A DNA stretch of 64,000 nt from an uncultured bacterium (GTDB lineage: Bacteria > Verrucomicrobiota > Kiritimatiellia > RFP12 > UBA1067): positions 1 through 64,000 of the forward strand of contig CADCCQ010000005.1 of the NCBI GenBank assembly GCA_902799955.1, given 5' to 3'. Under the pieces are notes generated by a model. That model made no database searches, was not told the DNA's origin, and saw only the letters and a program-made list of their open reading frames with translations. The translations under genes and the position numbers were made by a program. Positions 8,574-15,904 of the stretch are shown in pieces. Position 1 is the first letter of the stretch. Each line of letters opens with the position of its first letter.

Positions 8574-9466
8574 CAGGCGCCCCCCGCAGACGACATGGAG
8601 TCGCTCTTGAGATATGTCCTGGCGGAGTCAGTTGCGGAGTTCGCCATCTCCTTCGTTGCCTCCACGCCGGCGAACTTCACAAGGTCGGCGGACTCCAGGA
8701 ACTCCCTAAGTCCGGACGTGGCGACACCGCCTGTGCCGGAGGCGGATATCTCCGCGAAGAACTCCTCCGTCGTCAGGTGCGGCGCCCTTATGCCATACTT
8801 GCGCTGGACGTAGCGCCTCACGACCATCGTCAGCTCGACGTAGAAGTCCTTGAACTTGCCGCGGTCCGGCAGGGCTCGCCTCACGAGCCTGTCCAGCTCC
8901 GCCCACGCGCGCTCGATAGGGCTCATGAAATGCTCCTTCACCCGGCGCAGCAGGTAGCGCACGAGGAACCACACGCCCGTGCCCACCAACGCAATCGCCA
9001 GCAAAATGACGGCGCACCATCCGACGAGCTTCCAGCTCAACGGCGGCAGGTCCTCCTTCGGGTCCACCTCCATCGGGCCCGTCACCGACTCGCGCGGTGC
9101 GGGGCTTGCGAACTTGACCGGCCCCGCGACAAACGACTTCCCGCCCCTCACCTCGACGGCGAACGGCGCGATGGAGTACGACTTGGCGCACGGCTCGGGC
9201 ACAAAGCGCCAGCGGACGGTCTGGACGCTTCCGCCGTCGGATCCCTTCTCCGGCTCGTCAACGAAGTCCTCGGCCAGCGTAAAGCCCCTTGCCCTGCCGC
9301 GGAGGTCGGGCGGAATAGCCTCCATCCCCTTCGGGGACTTCAGGGTGAGCGTCACGAAAACGCTCTTCGCGGGGTCCACGGGCTCGGACGTCGCGTCGAT
9401 GTCCACGGACGCCCCGCCCGGCGCGCCGAACGAAATCGCGGCGAAAAGAAGGATCGACGCCGTCAT
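8507..9466 (-). CDS. BatD/DUF4381-like membrane protein
   Basis: A 319-residue protein with a signal peptide, an extracytoplasmic domain of BatD type (VDIDATSEPVDPAKSVFVTLTL), one central membrane helix (WCAVILLAIALVGTGVWFLV, about residue 150) and a cytosolic helical domain (FYVELTMVVRRYVQRKYGI) as in DUF4381 proteins. Such proteins accompany DUF58/VWA proteins in MoxR-type stress or envelope loci. Its ATG overlaps the DUF58 stop by four bases. The last ~22 residues are a Cys/Ser/Arg/Gly-rich run read out of frame across the OppD start; a run of six G just before it (near 8580-8585) could have caused a frameshift that changed the true C-terminus. Confidence 0.72.
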   Translation of the reverse strand: MTASILLFAAISFGAPGGASVDIDATSEPVDPAKSVFVTLTLKSPKGMEAIPPDLRGRARGFTLAEDFVDEPEKGSDGGSVQTVRWRFVPEPCAKSYSIAPFAVEVRGGKSFVAGPVKFASPAPRESVTGPMEVDPKEDLPPLSWKLVGWCAVILLAIALVGTGVWFLVRYLLRRVKEHFMSPIERAWAELDRLVRRALPDRGKFKDFYVELTMVVRRYVQRKYGIRAPHLTTEEFFAEISASGTGGVATSGLREFLESADLVKFAGVEATKEMANSATDSARTYLKSDSMSSAGGACCCWRSRGSGSPSGSTGSCPSR

Positions 9467-10374
9467 CCGCGCCTCCTCGCCCTGCGCTTGAAGAGGGCCC
9501 TTATGTCGTCTATGTACGGCCTGTCGGTCGCAAGCGAGAGGACGTCGATGCCGGACCGCCTGAAGAAGCCTGCGCGCTTCGCGGCCTCCTCCTCGGCCGC
9601 GGCGGCGAACGCCTTCCTCACCGACGCGCTGGAGGTGTCGGCCAGGACGATCTCGCCCGTCTCCGGGTCCTCGAGCTCGACGAGGCCTGCGTTGGGGAGC
9701 GCGGACTCCGCGGGGTCTGCCACCGTGACGCAGATCACGTCGTGGCGACGGGCGGTCGCCTTGACAAGCCGCTCGACTTCGTCCACGGATGCCGTCTGCG
9801 GGACCATGAAGTCGCTGACGAGGAACACGACCGCCTTGCGCTTCCTGACGCCGTTGAGGAACTTGAGCGCCCCGGCGACGTCGGTGCCGCCCTCGGCGCC
9901 CTCGCCGGCGGCGAGGACCTCGCGCGCAAGCCGCATCACGCTGTCGCGGCCCTTGCGCGGCGGGATGTACTTGACTATCCTGTCGGAAAAGAGCAGAAGG
10001 CCCACCTTGTCCTGGTTGCGTATGGCGGTGAGGGCGAGGAGCGCCGTCACCTCCGCCGCGAGCTCGGCCTTGGTGCGGCCGCGGCTCCCGTAGCCGAGCG
10101 AGCCGGAGACGTCGACCGCGAAAAGGATCGTGAGCTCGCGCTCCTCGCTGTAGCGCTTGATGTACGGCATCCCGGTCCTTGCCGTGACGTTCCAGTCGAT
10201 GCTCCTCACGTCGTCGCCGACTTCGTAGGGCCGGACCTCGTCGAACTCCACGCCCTGGCCCTTGAAGGTTGAGTGGTAGTTTCCGCTCAGCTCGTCGTCG
10301 ATGAGGTGGTTGGTCAGGACGCGTATCCTGCCGACCTTCTCCATCAGGGCCGCGATGTCGGTCCGTCCGCTCAT
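9463..10374 (-). CDS. DUF58 domain protein (VWA-like)
   Basis: A 303-residue cytosolic protein. The N-terminal part has the DUF58 signature YEVGDDVRSIDWNVTARTG, and a von Willebrand A-like fold follows with the metal-site motif AVDVSGS and FLVSDFM. Such proteins are companions of MoxR AAA ATPases and Bat proteins; their biochemical role is poorly defined. The ATG at 10374 overlaps the rhaB stop (ATGA). The long upstream extension of the same frame is shadow coding inside rhaB. No MoxR gene is visible next to it. Its position directly behind rhamnulokinase on the same transcript is unexpected. Confidence 0.87.
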   Translation of the reverse strand: MSGRTDIAALMEKVGRIRVLTNHLIDDELSGNYHSTFKGQGVEFDEVRPYEVGDDVRSIDWNVTARTGMPYIKRYSEERELTILFAVDVSGSLGYGSRGRTKAELAAEVTALLALTAIRNQDKVGLLLFSDRIVKYIPPRKGRDSVMRLAREVLAAGEGAEGGTDVAGALKFLNGVRKRKAVVFLVSDFMVPQTASVDEVERLVKATARRHDVICVTVADPAESALPNAGLVELEDPETGEIVLADTSSASVRKAFAAAAEEEAAKRAGFFRRSGIDVLSLATDRPYIDDIRALFKRRARRRG

Positions 10375-11783
10375 ATCGCCCTGCGCGCCTCCGCGAGGTC
10401 CGCGAACTCTCCGCCCGCGATCATCTGGACGACGAGGTTGCCGATCGCCGTGCCCTCTACCGGGCCCGCGACGACCTCGAGTCCGGTCGCCTCGGCGGTG
10501 AGGGAGTTGAGGTACTTGTCCTGACAGCCGCCGCCGACGATGTTCATCGAGGTGAACGTCCTGCCGACGAGCCCGGAGAGCGTCGCCACCGCCTTGGCGT
10601 AGCACGCCGCGAGCGACTTGTAGACGCACTGCACGAGGTCGCCTATGGTCTTCGGGGGTTCGCCGGCAGCGGAGCAGGCAGCGACGACCTCGGCGATCAT
10701 CGACGCCGGGTTCATGAAGCGCTGGTCGTTGACGTCCACGAGGACGCCGTAGGAACTCGCGCTGGCCGCCTCGGAGAGGTCCTGGAAGGAATACTGCCTG
10801 CCGCGCTCGTAGTCCGCGATCCCGGCGAGCGCCGCGTCCGTCGCGTCGGACGCCCTGCCCTCCACGTAGTTGACGCCGTTCAGCTCGCGGCGGATGGACT
10901 GCACCATCCAGAGGCCCATGATGTTCTTGAGGTAGCGGTAGCGGCCCCATGCGCCGCCCTCGTTCGTGAAGTTCGCCGCACAGCTCTCCGGCGTAGTGAT
11001 GGGGGCGGGGTTCTCGACGCCGAGGAGCGACCACGTCCCGCTGGAGAGGTACACGGCCTTGTCGTCGCGCGCGGGGACGGCCAGGTAGGCGCTGCCGGTG
11101 TCGTGCATCGCGGGAAGGACGACCTTCACGCCCTTGTACGTGCCGACCGTCGCGCCGGGCATCTCGAGCTTGCCGAATATCCGCTTCGGCAGGCCGAGCC
11201 TCTCGATGAGGTCGTAGTCCCAGTCCTTCGCCGCGGCGTCGAGGAGGGACGTCGTCGAGGAGTCGGTGTACTCGTGGACGATGTTCCCGGTGAGCGCGTA
11301 GTTGAGGTACTCGGGGATCATCAGCAGCGACTCGGCGCGCTCCAGCTGCTCGGGATGCTCCTTCTTCAGCGCCCAGAGCTGGTAGATGGTGTTGAAGCTC
11401 GTCTTCTGGATGCCGCACCTGGCGTAGAGGTCCTGGAAGGAGATGGCGGACGCCTCGATCTCCTCTGCAGCGCCCGCTGTGCGCGTGTCGCGGTAGGCGA
11501 CCGCGTCGGAGCAGAGCCTGCCGTCCTTGTCGAGCAGCACGAAGTCGACGCCCCACGTGTCGATGCCCACGGACTCCAGCGGCCCCTTCTCGAGCGCCGC
11601 GTCTATGCCGCGCTTGACGGACTCCACGAGCCCTTCGATGTCCCAGCAGTCGTGCCCGTCCTTGCGCACCTGGCGGTTCTCGAACCTGTAGACCTCCTCA
11701 AGGGAGATCTTGCCGTCCTTGACGGTTCCGATGATGTGGCGGCCGGAGCTCGCCCCGATGTCGATGGCTAGGTATTTCTTCAT
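10371..11783 (-). CDS. rhaB: Rhamnulokinase
   Basis: RhaB phosphorylates L-rhamnulose to L-rhamnulose-1-phosphate in rhamnose catabolism. The 470-residue FGGY kinase begins with the phosphate-1 loop AIDIGASSGRH, has the substrate segment GIDTWGVDFVLLD, DTGSAYLAVPA and the phosphate-2 motif LSSGTWSLLG, and ends with the adenosine motif IVGGGCQDKYLN. The length is typical. A strong extended -10 promoter ends 7 nt before the ATG and no ribosome site is present, so the mRNA is probably leaderless. It heads the overlapping series rhaB-DUF58-BatD-OppD-DUF2490-uvrB-miaB. No rhaA or rhaD is in the window, but an alpha-L-rhamnosidase lies at 61202. Confidence 0.95.
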   Translation of the reverse strand: MKKYLAIDIGASSGRHIIGTVKDGKISLEEVYRFENRQVRKDGHDCWDIEGLVESVKRGIDAALEKGPLESVGIDTWGVDFVLLDKDGRLCSDAVAYRDTRTAGAAEEIEASAISFQDLYARCGIQKTSFNTIYQLWALKKEHPEQLERAESLLMIPEYLNYALTGNIVHEYTDSSTTSLLDAAAKDWDYDLIERLGLPKRIFGKLEMPGATVGTYKGVKVVLPAMHDTGSAYLAVPARDDKAVYLSSGTWSLLGVENPAPITTPESCAANFTNEGGAWGRYRYLKNIMGLWMVQSIRRELNGVNYVEGRASDATDAALAGIADYERGRQYSFQDLSEAASASSYGVLVDVNDQRFMNPASMIAEVVAACSAAGEPPKTIGDLVQCVYKSLAACYAKAVATLSGLVGRTFTSMNIVGGGCQDKYLNSLTAEATGLEVVAGPVEGTAIGNLVVQMIAGGEFADLAEARRAI

Positions 11784-11790
11784 AGGTCAC

Positions 11791-11819
11791 ATTATACCAC
11801 AACAAAACATTGCTGTCTA
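11791..11819 (-). promoter_or_regulatory. Promoter of rhaB operon, leaderless
   Basis: -35 TAGACA (11814-11819), 17-nt spacer ending in TGG, -10 TATAAT (11791-11796). The ATG of rhaB starts 7 nt after the hexamer, about where transcription should begin, so the transcript would carry no 5' leader. Confidence 0.85.
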
Positions 11820-11823
11820 TGCT

Positions 11824-11882
11824 ATTGTGGAATTATGGAATTATGGAATTGTGGAAACAGCCATTATCCATTCCGGAATTGA
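11824..11882 (+). repeat. Interspersed element: four 8-mers plus conserved core (copy 1)
   Basis: Four tandem 8-mers of ATTRTGGA (11824-11855) run into a conserved segment (11853-11882) that contains AACAGCCATTAT and GGAATTGA. The same arrangement recurs at 34928-34978, with only three differences over 30 bases of core, and in inverted form at 32469-32519. The element is AT-rich in an otherwise GC-rich region and sits just upstream of the rhaB promoter. Confidence 0.85.
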
Positions 11883-11897
11883 AAGCGACTCAACAAC

Positions 11898-11920
11898 TTT
11901 ACACTTTACATTTTACACTT
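11898..11920 (+). repeat. Heptanucleotide repeat, TTTACAY family
   Basis: Three and a third copies of a 7-mer (TTTACAC, TTTACAT, TTTACAC, TT). The reverse complement of the array at 45803-45858 contains the same order of units, so both belong to one family present in opposite orientation. Confidence 0.85.
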
Positions 11921-12005
11921 GAGCCAATTGCAAAACCTAGTTGAGAGGGATCTTTGTCCATTTGGCAACATTTCCTCACACGCAACAATGGACAATCCCG
12001 CATTC

Positions 12006-12037
12006 CCACAATTACATAATTCCACAATTACATTCCT
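12006..12037 (-). repeat. 8-mer repeat forming the 3' end of ispF
   Basis: Four 8-mers (CCACAATT, ACATAATT, CCACAATT, ACATTCCT). The minus strand reads ATTRTGG-type units, as in the interspersed element. The ispF stop codon (12012-12014) and its last residues (ECNCGIM) are inside the array. Confidence 0.75.
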
Positions 12038-12500
12038 CGAGGAGAACCGCCGCGTGGGCGACGATTCCGGCGCCGGCGCCCACCGCGTCCATGCCCTCGT
12101 TCGTCTTGCCCTTCACGGACACGCGCGACGCGTCGACGCGGAGAAGCGCCGCGAGACGTCCGCGGATGGCGTCCACGTGCGGCCGCAGGCGCGGCCTTTC
12201 GCATATCACCGTGGCGTCCAGGTTCCCGACGCGGAACCCGCGGCGAGCAAGTTCGTCCACGGTCTGCGAGAGGAGGCGCGCGGAGTCCGCGCCCCTCCAC
12301 CGCTCGTCGGAGTCCGGGAAGTGCGAGCCGATGTCGCCGAGCGCGGCGGCGCCGAAGAGCGCGTCGATCACCGCGTGGATCAGCACGTCGCCGTCGGAGT
12401 GGGCCTTCAGTCCGTCGCATCCGGGTATGGCCACGCCGCCGAGGACCAGCGGCTTGCCGGCCTCGAACACGTGCGAGTCATATCCGAACCCCACCCTCAT
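12012..12500 (-). CDS. ispF: 2-C-methyl-D-erythritol 2,4-cyclodiphosphate synthase
   Basis: IspF catalyses the fifth step of the MEP isoprenoid pathway, cyclising CDP-ME-2-phosphate. The 162-residue protein begins MRVGFGYDSHVF, with the zinc ligands in DSH and the downstream VLIHAVIDAL. It has the family motif AHSDGDVL, DIGSHFPDSD and the C-terminal KGKTNEGMD. Everything up to VLLEE matches the family; the final ECNCGIM is encoded by an 8-nt tandem repeat that has replaced the natural end. It overlaps dapA by four bases and is expressed downstream of serC and dapA. Confidence 0.95.
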   Translation of the reverse strand: MRVGFGYDSHVFEAGKPLVLGGVAIPGCDGLKAHSDGDVLIHAVIDALFGAAALGDIGSHFPDSDERWRGADSARLLSQTVDELARRGFRVGNLDATVICERPRLRPHVDAIRGRLAALLRVDASRVSVKGKTNEGMDAVGAGAGIVAHAAVLLEECNCGIM

Positions 12501-13387
12501 CGGTCACTCTGCGCGACTGGCAGCCCGACGGCCTTCAGCGTGGCCGCTATCCTGGCGAGGTTCTCGGCGGTCGTCTCGCACAGCGGAAGGCGGAACTCGC
12601 GCTCGGCGAGGCCCATGAGCCAGAGCGCCTCCTTGACCATGACTGGGTTCACGTCGATGAAGAGGTCGTGGAACAGCGGGTAGAACCGCTCGTGGACGGC
12701 CCTGGCGGACACGAAGTCCCCGGCGAGGGCAAGGCGCACCATGTCGCCCATCTCGCGGGGGATCACGTTCGAGGCGACGGAGATGACGCCCTTTGCGCCG
12801 ACGGACATCATCGGCAGAGCGAGCGAGTCATCGCCGGAGAGGACAGTGAAGTCCGGCCGCAGGCTGCGGATCGCGGAGACCCTCTCCACGGAGCCGGCGG
12901 CCTCCTTGATCGCGACGACGTTCGGATGGTCCGCAAGCTTCGCGACCACCGGGACGGGAATCTCCCGCCCCGTGCGGCCAGGCACGTTGTACAGGACAAC
13001 GGGCAGGCCGAGGTCCGCCACCGTCATGAAGTGGCGGTAGAGGCCCTCGGCGTTCGGCTTGTTGTAGTAGGGGGTTACCTGCAGGCACGCGTCCGCGCCG
13101 GACTTGAGCGCGGCCTTGGTCAGCGACACCGCCTCGGAGGTGGAGTTCGCGCCGGTGCCGGCCACAATCTTCACCTTCCCGGCGGCGTACTCGATCGTAC
13201 GCTCTATCACCTCCTGGTGCTCGGCGTGGTCGAGCGTCGGCGACTCGCCGCTGGTGCCGACGGCGCAGATCCCCTCCACGCCGCCGTCGACCTGGCGCTC
13301 TACCAGCGCCCTGAGCCGCCCGTAGTCAACCGCGCCGCCGCGCTGGAACGGCGTGACCAAGGCCGTAATCGTGCCTGAAAGCTCCAT
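12497..13387 (-). CDS. dapA: 4-hydroxy-tetrahydrodipicolinate synthase
   Basis: DapA condenses pyruvate with aspartate semialdehyde in lysine/diaminopimelate biosynthesis. The 296-residue TIM barrel shows GTSGESPTLDHAEH, the catalytic tyrosine in VVLYNVPGRTG and the Schiff-base lysine in VAIKEAAGS. The C-terminal arm is of normal size. GGAGGGG lies about 6 nt before the ATG at 13387. It lies between serC (34 nt upstream) and ispF (4-nt overlap), so it shares their mRNA. Confidence 0.96.
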   Translation of the reverse strand: MELSGTITALVTPFQRGGAVDYGRLRALVERQVDGGVEGICAVGTSGESPTLDHAEHQEVIERTIEYAAGKVKIVAGTGANSTSEAVSLTKAALKSGADACLQVTPYYNKPNAEGLYRHFMTVADLGLPVVLYNVPGRTGREIPVPVVAKLADHPNVVAIKEAAGSVERVSAIRSLRPDFTVLSGDDSLALPMMSVGAKGVISVASNVIPREMGDMVRLALAGDFVSARAVHERFYPLFHDLFIDVNPVMVKEALWLMGLAEREFRLPLCETTAENLARIAATLKAVGLPVAQSDR

Positions 13388-13421
13388 CTTGCCCCTCCTG
13401 TCCGCCCCTCGCGGGACGCCG

Positions 13422-14513
13422 TCAGCCGTTCCTCTTCTCGAAGTCCTTCATGAAGGCGACCAGCGCCTCCACCCCCGCCACCGGGAACGCGTTGTAGATC
13501 GACGCGCGCAGGCCGCCCACGGAGCGGTGCCCCTTCAGCGAGCTCATGCCGAGCGCCTTCGCCTCGTCGAGGAACTTCTTCTCGAGCGCCTCGTCGCCGC
13601 CCTTGATGCGCCACGTCACGTTCATGTTGGAGCGGAACTCCTTCACGGCAGTCGGCGTCCAGAACTCGCTGGAGTCGATCGTGTCGTAGATCATCTTCGC
13701 CTTCTCGGCGTTCTGCCTGAAGAGGTTCTCCTTGCCCATGCGCTTCACCCACTTCATCGTCTCGCCGAAGACGTAGATGCCCCAGGTGGGCGGCGTGTTG
13801 TAGAGCGAGTTCTCGTTCGTGTAGGTGCGGTACTGGAGCATCGTCGGCAGGGTGTCCGGGCCCTTCTCCGCGAAGTCCCTGCGGATCGCGACGACCGCCA
13901 TGCCGCTGGGGCCGAGGTTCTTCTGCGCACCGGCGTAGAACATCGAGAACCTGGAGTAGTCGCGCTCGCAACTGAGGATGTCGGAGCTCATGTCGCCGAT
14001 GAGCGGAGCCGCGGTCTCGGGGATCGCCTTCATCTCCGCGCCGGAAATCGTCTCGTTGGTGCAGATGTGCGCATACGCCGCGCCCTCGGTCCACGCGAAC
14101 TCCGTCGGCTGGCGCGTCGGGATGTCCTTCTGGGTGTCCGCCGCGACGTTCACCGTCGCGCCGCGCAGCGCCGCGACTTTCTTGGCCTCCTTGAGGGCCT
14201 TGTTGCCCCAGGTGCCGCTGTTGGAGTAGTCCGCCGTCGCCCCGGCCCCGAGGAAGTTCATCGGGATCATCGCGAACTGCATGGACGCGCCGCCCTGCAC
14301 GAACACGACCGACCAGTCGTCGCCGAGCCCGCAGAGCTCCTTGAACGTCGCGATCGCCTCCTGGTGGATCGCGTCGTAGTCCTTGCCGCGGTGGGACATC
14401 TCCATGACGGACATCCCGGTGCCCTTGTAGTCAACGAGGTCCTGCTGGACCTGCTGCAGTACTTCCAGCGGCAGGGTCGCGGGACCCGCCGAGAAGTTGT
14501 ATGCTCTTGCCAT
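13422..14513 (-). CDS. serC: Phosphoserine aminotransferase
   Basis: SerC makes 3-phosphoserine from 3-phosphohydroxypyruvate, and also serves pyridoxal-phosphate synthesis in some bacteria. The 363-residue PLP enzyme opens with YNFSAGPATLPLEVL, contains VQGGASMQF, and has the PLP lysine in FYAGAQKNLGPSG. GLRASIYNAFPVAGVEALVAFM closes the C-terminus. All expected elements are present. A TATAAT promoter lies about 85 nt upstream, inside the 3' end of the previous gene, so serC, dapA and ispF form a unit. Confidence 0.96.
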   Translation of the reverse strand: MARAYNFSAGPATLPLEVLQQVQQDLVDYKGTGMSVMEMSHRGKDYDAIHQEAIATFKELCGLGDDWSVVFVQGGASMQFAMIPMNFLGAGATADYSNSGTWGNKALKEAKKVAALRGATVNVAADTQKDIPTRQPTEFAWTEGAAYAHICTNETISGAEMKAIPETAAPLIGDMSSDILSCERDYSRFSMFYAGAQKNLGPSGMAVVAIRRDFAEKGPDTLPTMLQYRTYTNENSLYNTPPTWGIYVFGETMKWVKRMGKENLFRQNAEKAKMIYDTIDSSEFWTPTAVKEFRSNMNVTWRIKGGDEALEKKFLDEAKALGMSSLKGHRSVGGLRASIYNAFPVAGVEALVAFMKDFEKRNG

Positions 14514-14540
14514 CTTGTCTTTGCCTTTCTTTTTTCTCGT

Positions 14541-14576
14541 TAGAGTTTATCCAATCTCGTTCCGCTAGAGTTTATC
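14541..14576. repeat. Direct repeat TAGAGTTTATC at the uxuA 3' end
   Basis: The 11-mer TAGAGTTTATC occurs at 14541-14551 and 14566-14576. On the minus strand each copy reads GATAAACTCTA, encoding DKL plus a stop. The first minus-strand copy supplies the real uxuA stop; the second looks like a duplicated gene end. Confidence 0.6.
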
Positions 14577-15893
14577 AGTGCGGACAAGATGGCTAATATT
14601 ATACTCCTTTCCGCCGAAATTCGCAAGACCCGGGCATGCAGCATCGCCGCCCATCTTCTCTTCGTAGGTGCAACCGGCCAGGAGCGCCTTGAGGTATCCG
14701 TTGGCGAAGAGGCGGCCAAGGGTGAAGTAGCCGGGCGTGCCCTCCGGCGTGAGGATACGGTCGTAAGCCATCTCGGGCACGTGGTCACCGCGCACAGGCA
14801 CGTCCAGCCCGATTTCGCGGTAGGTGCGCATGAGCGCGAACTGGTCGACATCGCCCTGGTCGTGGAAAAGCTCCGTGAAGTCGGTCTTATCGCCTTCGAC
14901 GTCGCGTATGTGGATGAAGGCGATGCGCTTCCCGAAGTGCCGTGCCGCGTCTGCGAGTGTTTTGACAGGATGAAAGGACTTCAGACTTCGGACTTCGGAC
15001 TTCGAGCTACAATCGACGTGTGTGAACATTAATTTGAAGTTCGCCTGGCAGAACGTTACGGCGTTGGACGGCGACGGGTAGATGGCATACGCGCGGTCGT
15101 ATGCATCGATGGACCCAAAGATGCGCGCGTAGCCGCCGAGGGAATCGAGGCACGGGTCGTCGGGGTGGAGCCCCATGCGTATCCCCATCTTCTCCGCCGT
15201 CGGCATCACGGCCTTGATGAAATACTCATAGTTCGCCCACACCTGCTCATGGTTGAGGATGAGGACCTCGGACTTCAGACTTCGGACTTCAGTACTGGAT
15301 GTCTGATGTCCGATGTCGGAAGTCCTTTCCTTTTCGGTTTCCTTCAGAGAGAAATACGTCGCCTTTGCTCCGCCGCGGCCTTCGCGCACGCCGGTGCGCG
15401 ACCAGCCCTTCCCGACCATGAAGTTGTAGCACAGAAGCTTTATCCCCAGTCGCCCCATCGACTCCAGCAGCTCGCGGTAGTGCGCCAGCGCATCTTCCCG
15501 CAATACTGATGTTTCTGTTTTGATAGGATTGCCAGTATTATTTAGCCGTGTAGAACATGTAGAACGTGTAGAAGTTGCATTTGTAATTTGTGAACAATTG
15601 TGATAATTGTCATTTGTGAACAATCCATCTTTGTGTTTTTTGTGGCTAAAATCTTCGCCAACGCCATACTCCTTGATCGGTGTCATGTCGAACGGGTCGC
15701 CCTCGAGCCCCACGACCGTGAGCCCGGCGGACTTGAGGCGCCCGACGATGGCCGCGAGCGTCTCGTACCGCCACGGATCATTGAGACCCGTCAGCTCGGG
15801 ATTCACCTTCACTATGACGTCCGTTATCCCCATCTGGGGGCAGAGCTCCCAGAGAGGATGCGGCGTCGGCGGAACAAATTCAACCAGTTTCAT
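14565..15893 (-). CDS. Mannonate dehydratase-like protein with three repeat-derived insertions
   Basis: The framework is a UxuA-type TIM barrel: mannonate dehydratase removes water from D-mannonate in uronate catabolism. Visible signatures are LCYNFMVGKGWSRTG, MGIRMGLHPDDPCLDSLGG, IAFIHIRDVEGDKTDFTE and VPVRGDHVPEM, which hold the likely metal ligands. The 442-residue length exceeds the usual ~340-390. Three stretches look foreign: residues about 78-133 (STRSTCSTR), 189-207 (STEVRSLKSEV) and 296-305 (SKSEVRSLKS). All are translations of short tandem repeats. The ATG at 15893 has GAGGGGA just upstream and is preferred over a GTG at 15908. Whether the enzyme is active is unknown. Confidence 0.82.
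   Translation of the reverse strand: MKLVEFVPPTPHPLWELCPQMGITDVIVKVNPELTGLNDPWRYETLAAIVGRLKSAGLTVVGLEGDPFDMTPIKEYGVGEDFSHKKHKDGLFTNDNYHNCSQITNATSTRSTCSTRLNNTGNPIKTETSVLREDALAHYRELLESMGRLGIKLLCYNFMVGKGWSRTGVREGRGGAKATYFSLKETEKERTSDIGHQTSSTEVRSLKSEVLILNHEQVWANYEYFIKAVMPTAEKMGIRMGLHPDDPCLDSLGGYARIFGSIDAYDRAYAIYPSPSNAVTFCQANFKLMFTHVDCSSKSEVRSLKSFHPVKTLADAARHFGKRIAFIHIRDVEGDKTDFTELFHDQGDVDQFALMRTYREIGLDVPVRGDHVPEMAYDRILTPEGTPGYFTLGRLFANGYLKALLAGCTYEEKMGGDAACPGLANFGGKEYNISHLVRTDKL
14598..14626 (-). promoter_or_regulatory. Promoter for serC-dapA-ispF
   Basis: -35 TTGCGA (14621-14626), 17-nt spacer, -10 TATAAT (14598-14603), located inside the last codons of the mannonate-dehydratase-like gene. It allows independent expression of serC. 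Confidence 0.7.
14977..15004 (-). repeat. Heptanucleotide repeat GACTTCR inside coding sequence
   Basis: Four exact 7-mers (GACTTCA then three GACTTCG). Read on the minus strand within the dehydratase gene they give SKSEVRSLKS. Flanking residues return to conserved TIM-barrel sequence. Confidence 0.9.
15271..15325 (-). repeat. Heptanucleotide repeats GACTTCR and GATGTCN inside coding sequence
   Basis: Three GACTTCR units (15271-15291) face four GATGTCN/GAAGTCC units (15298-15325) across a 6-base gap, making an imperfect inverted arrangement. The encoded peptide is TSDIGHQTSSTEVRSLKSEV, which interrupts the dehydratase fold. Confidence 0.88.
15548..15624 (-). repeat. 9-mer and 13-mer repeats inside coding sequence
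   Basis: Three 9-mers (GTGTAGAAC, ATGTAGAAC, GTGTAGAAG) at 15548-15574 are followed by two copies of ATTTGTGAACAAT at 15586-15598 and 15612-15624. In frame they encode the STRSTCSTR and NDNYHNCSQITN parts of the first insertion in the dehydratase. Confidence 0.82.
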
Positions 15894-15904
15894 TTTATCC
15901 CCTC

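Noticed and set aside
15271..15325. Transcription terminator (inverted heptads)
   Set aside because: The arms are imperfect, it lies inside an open reading frame and no U-tract follows.
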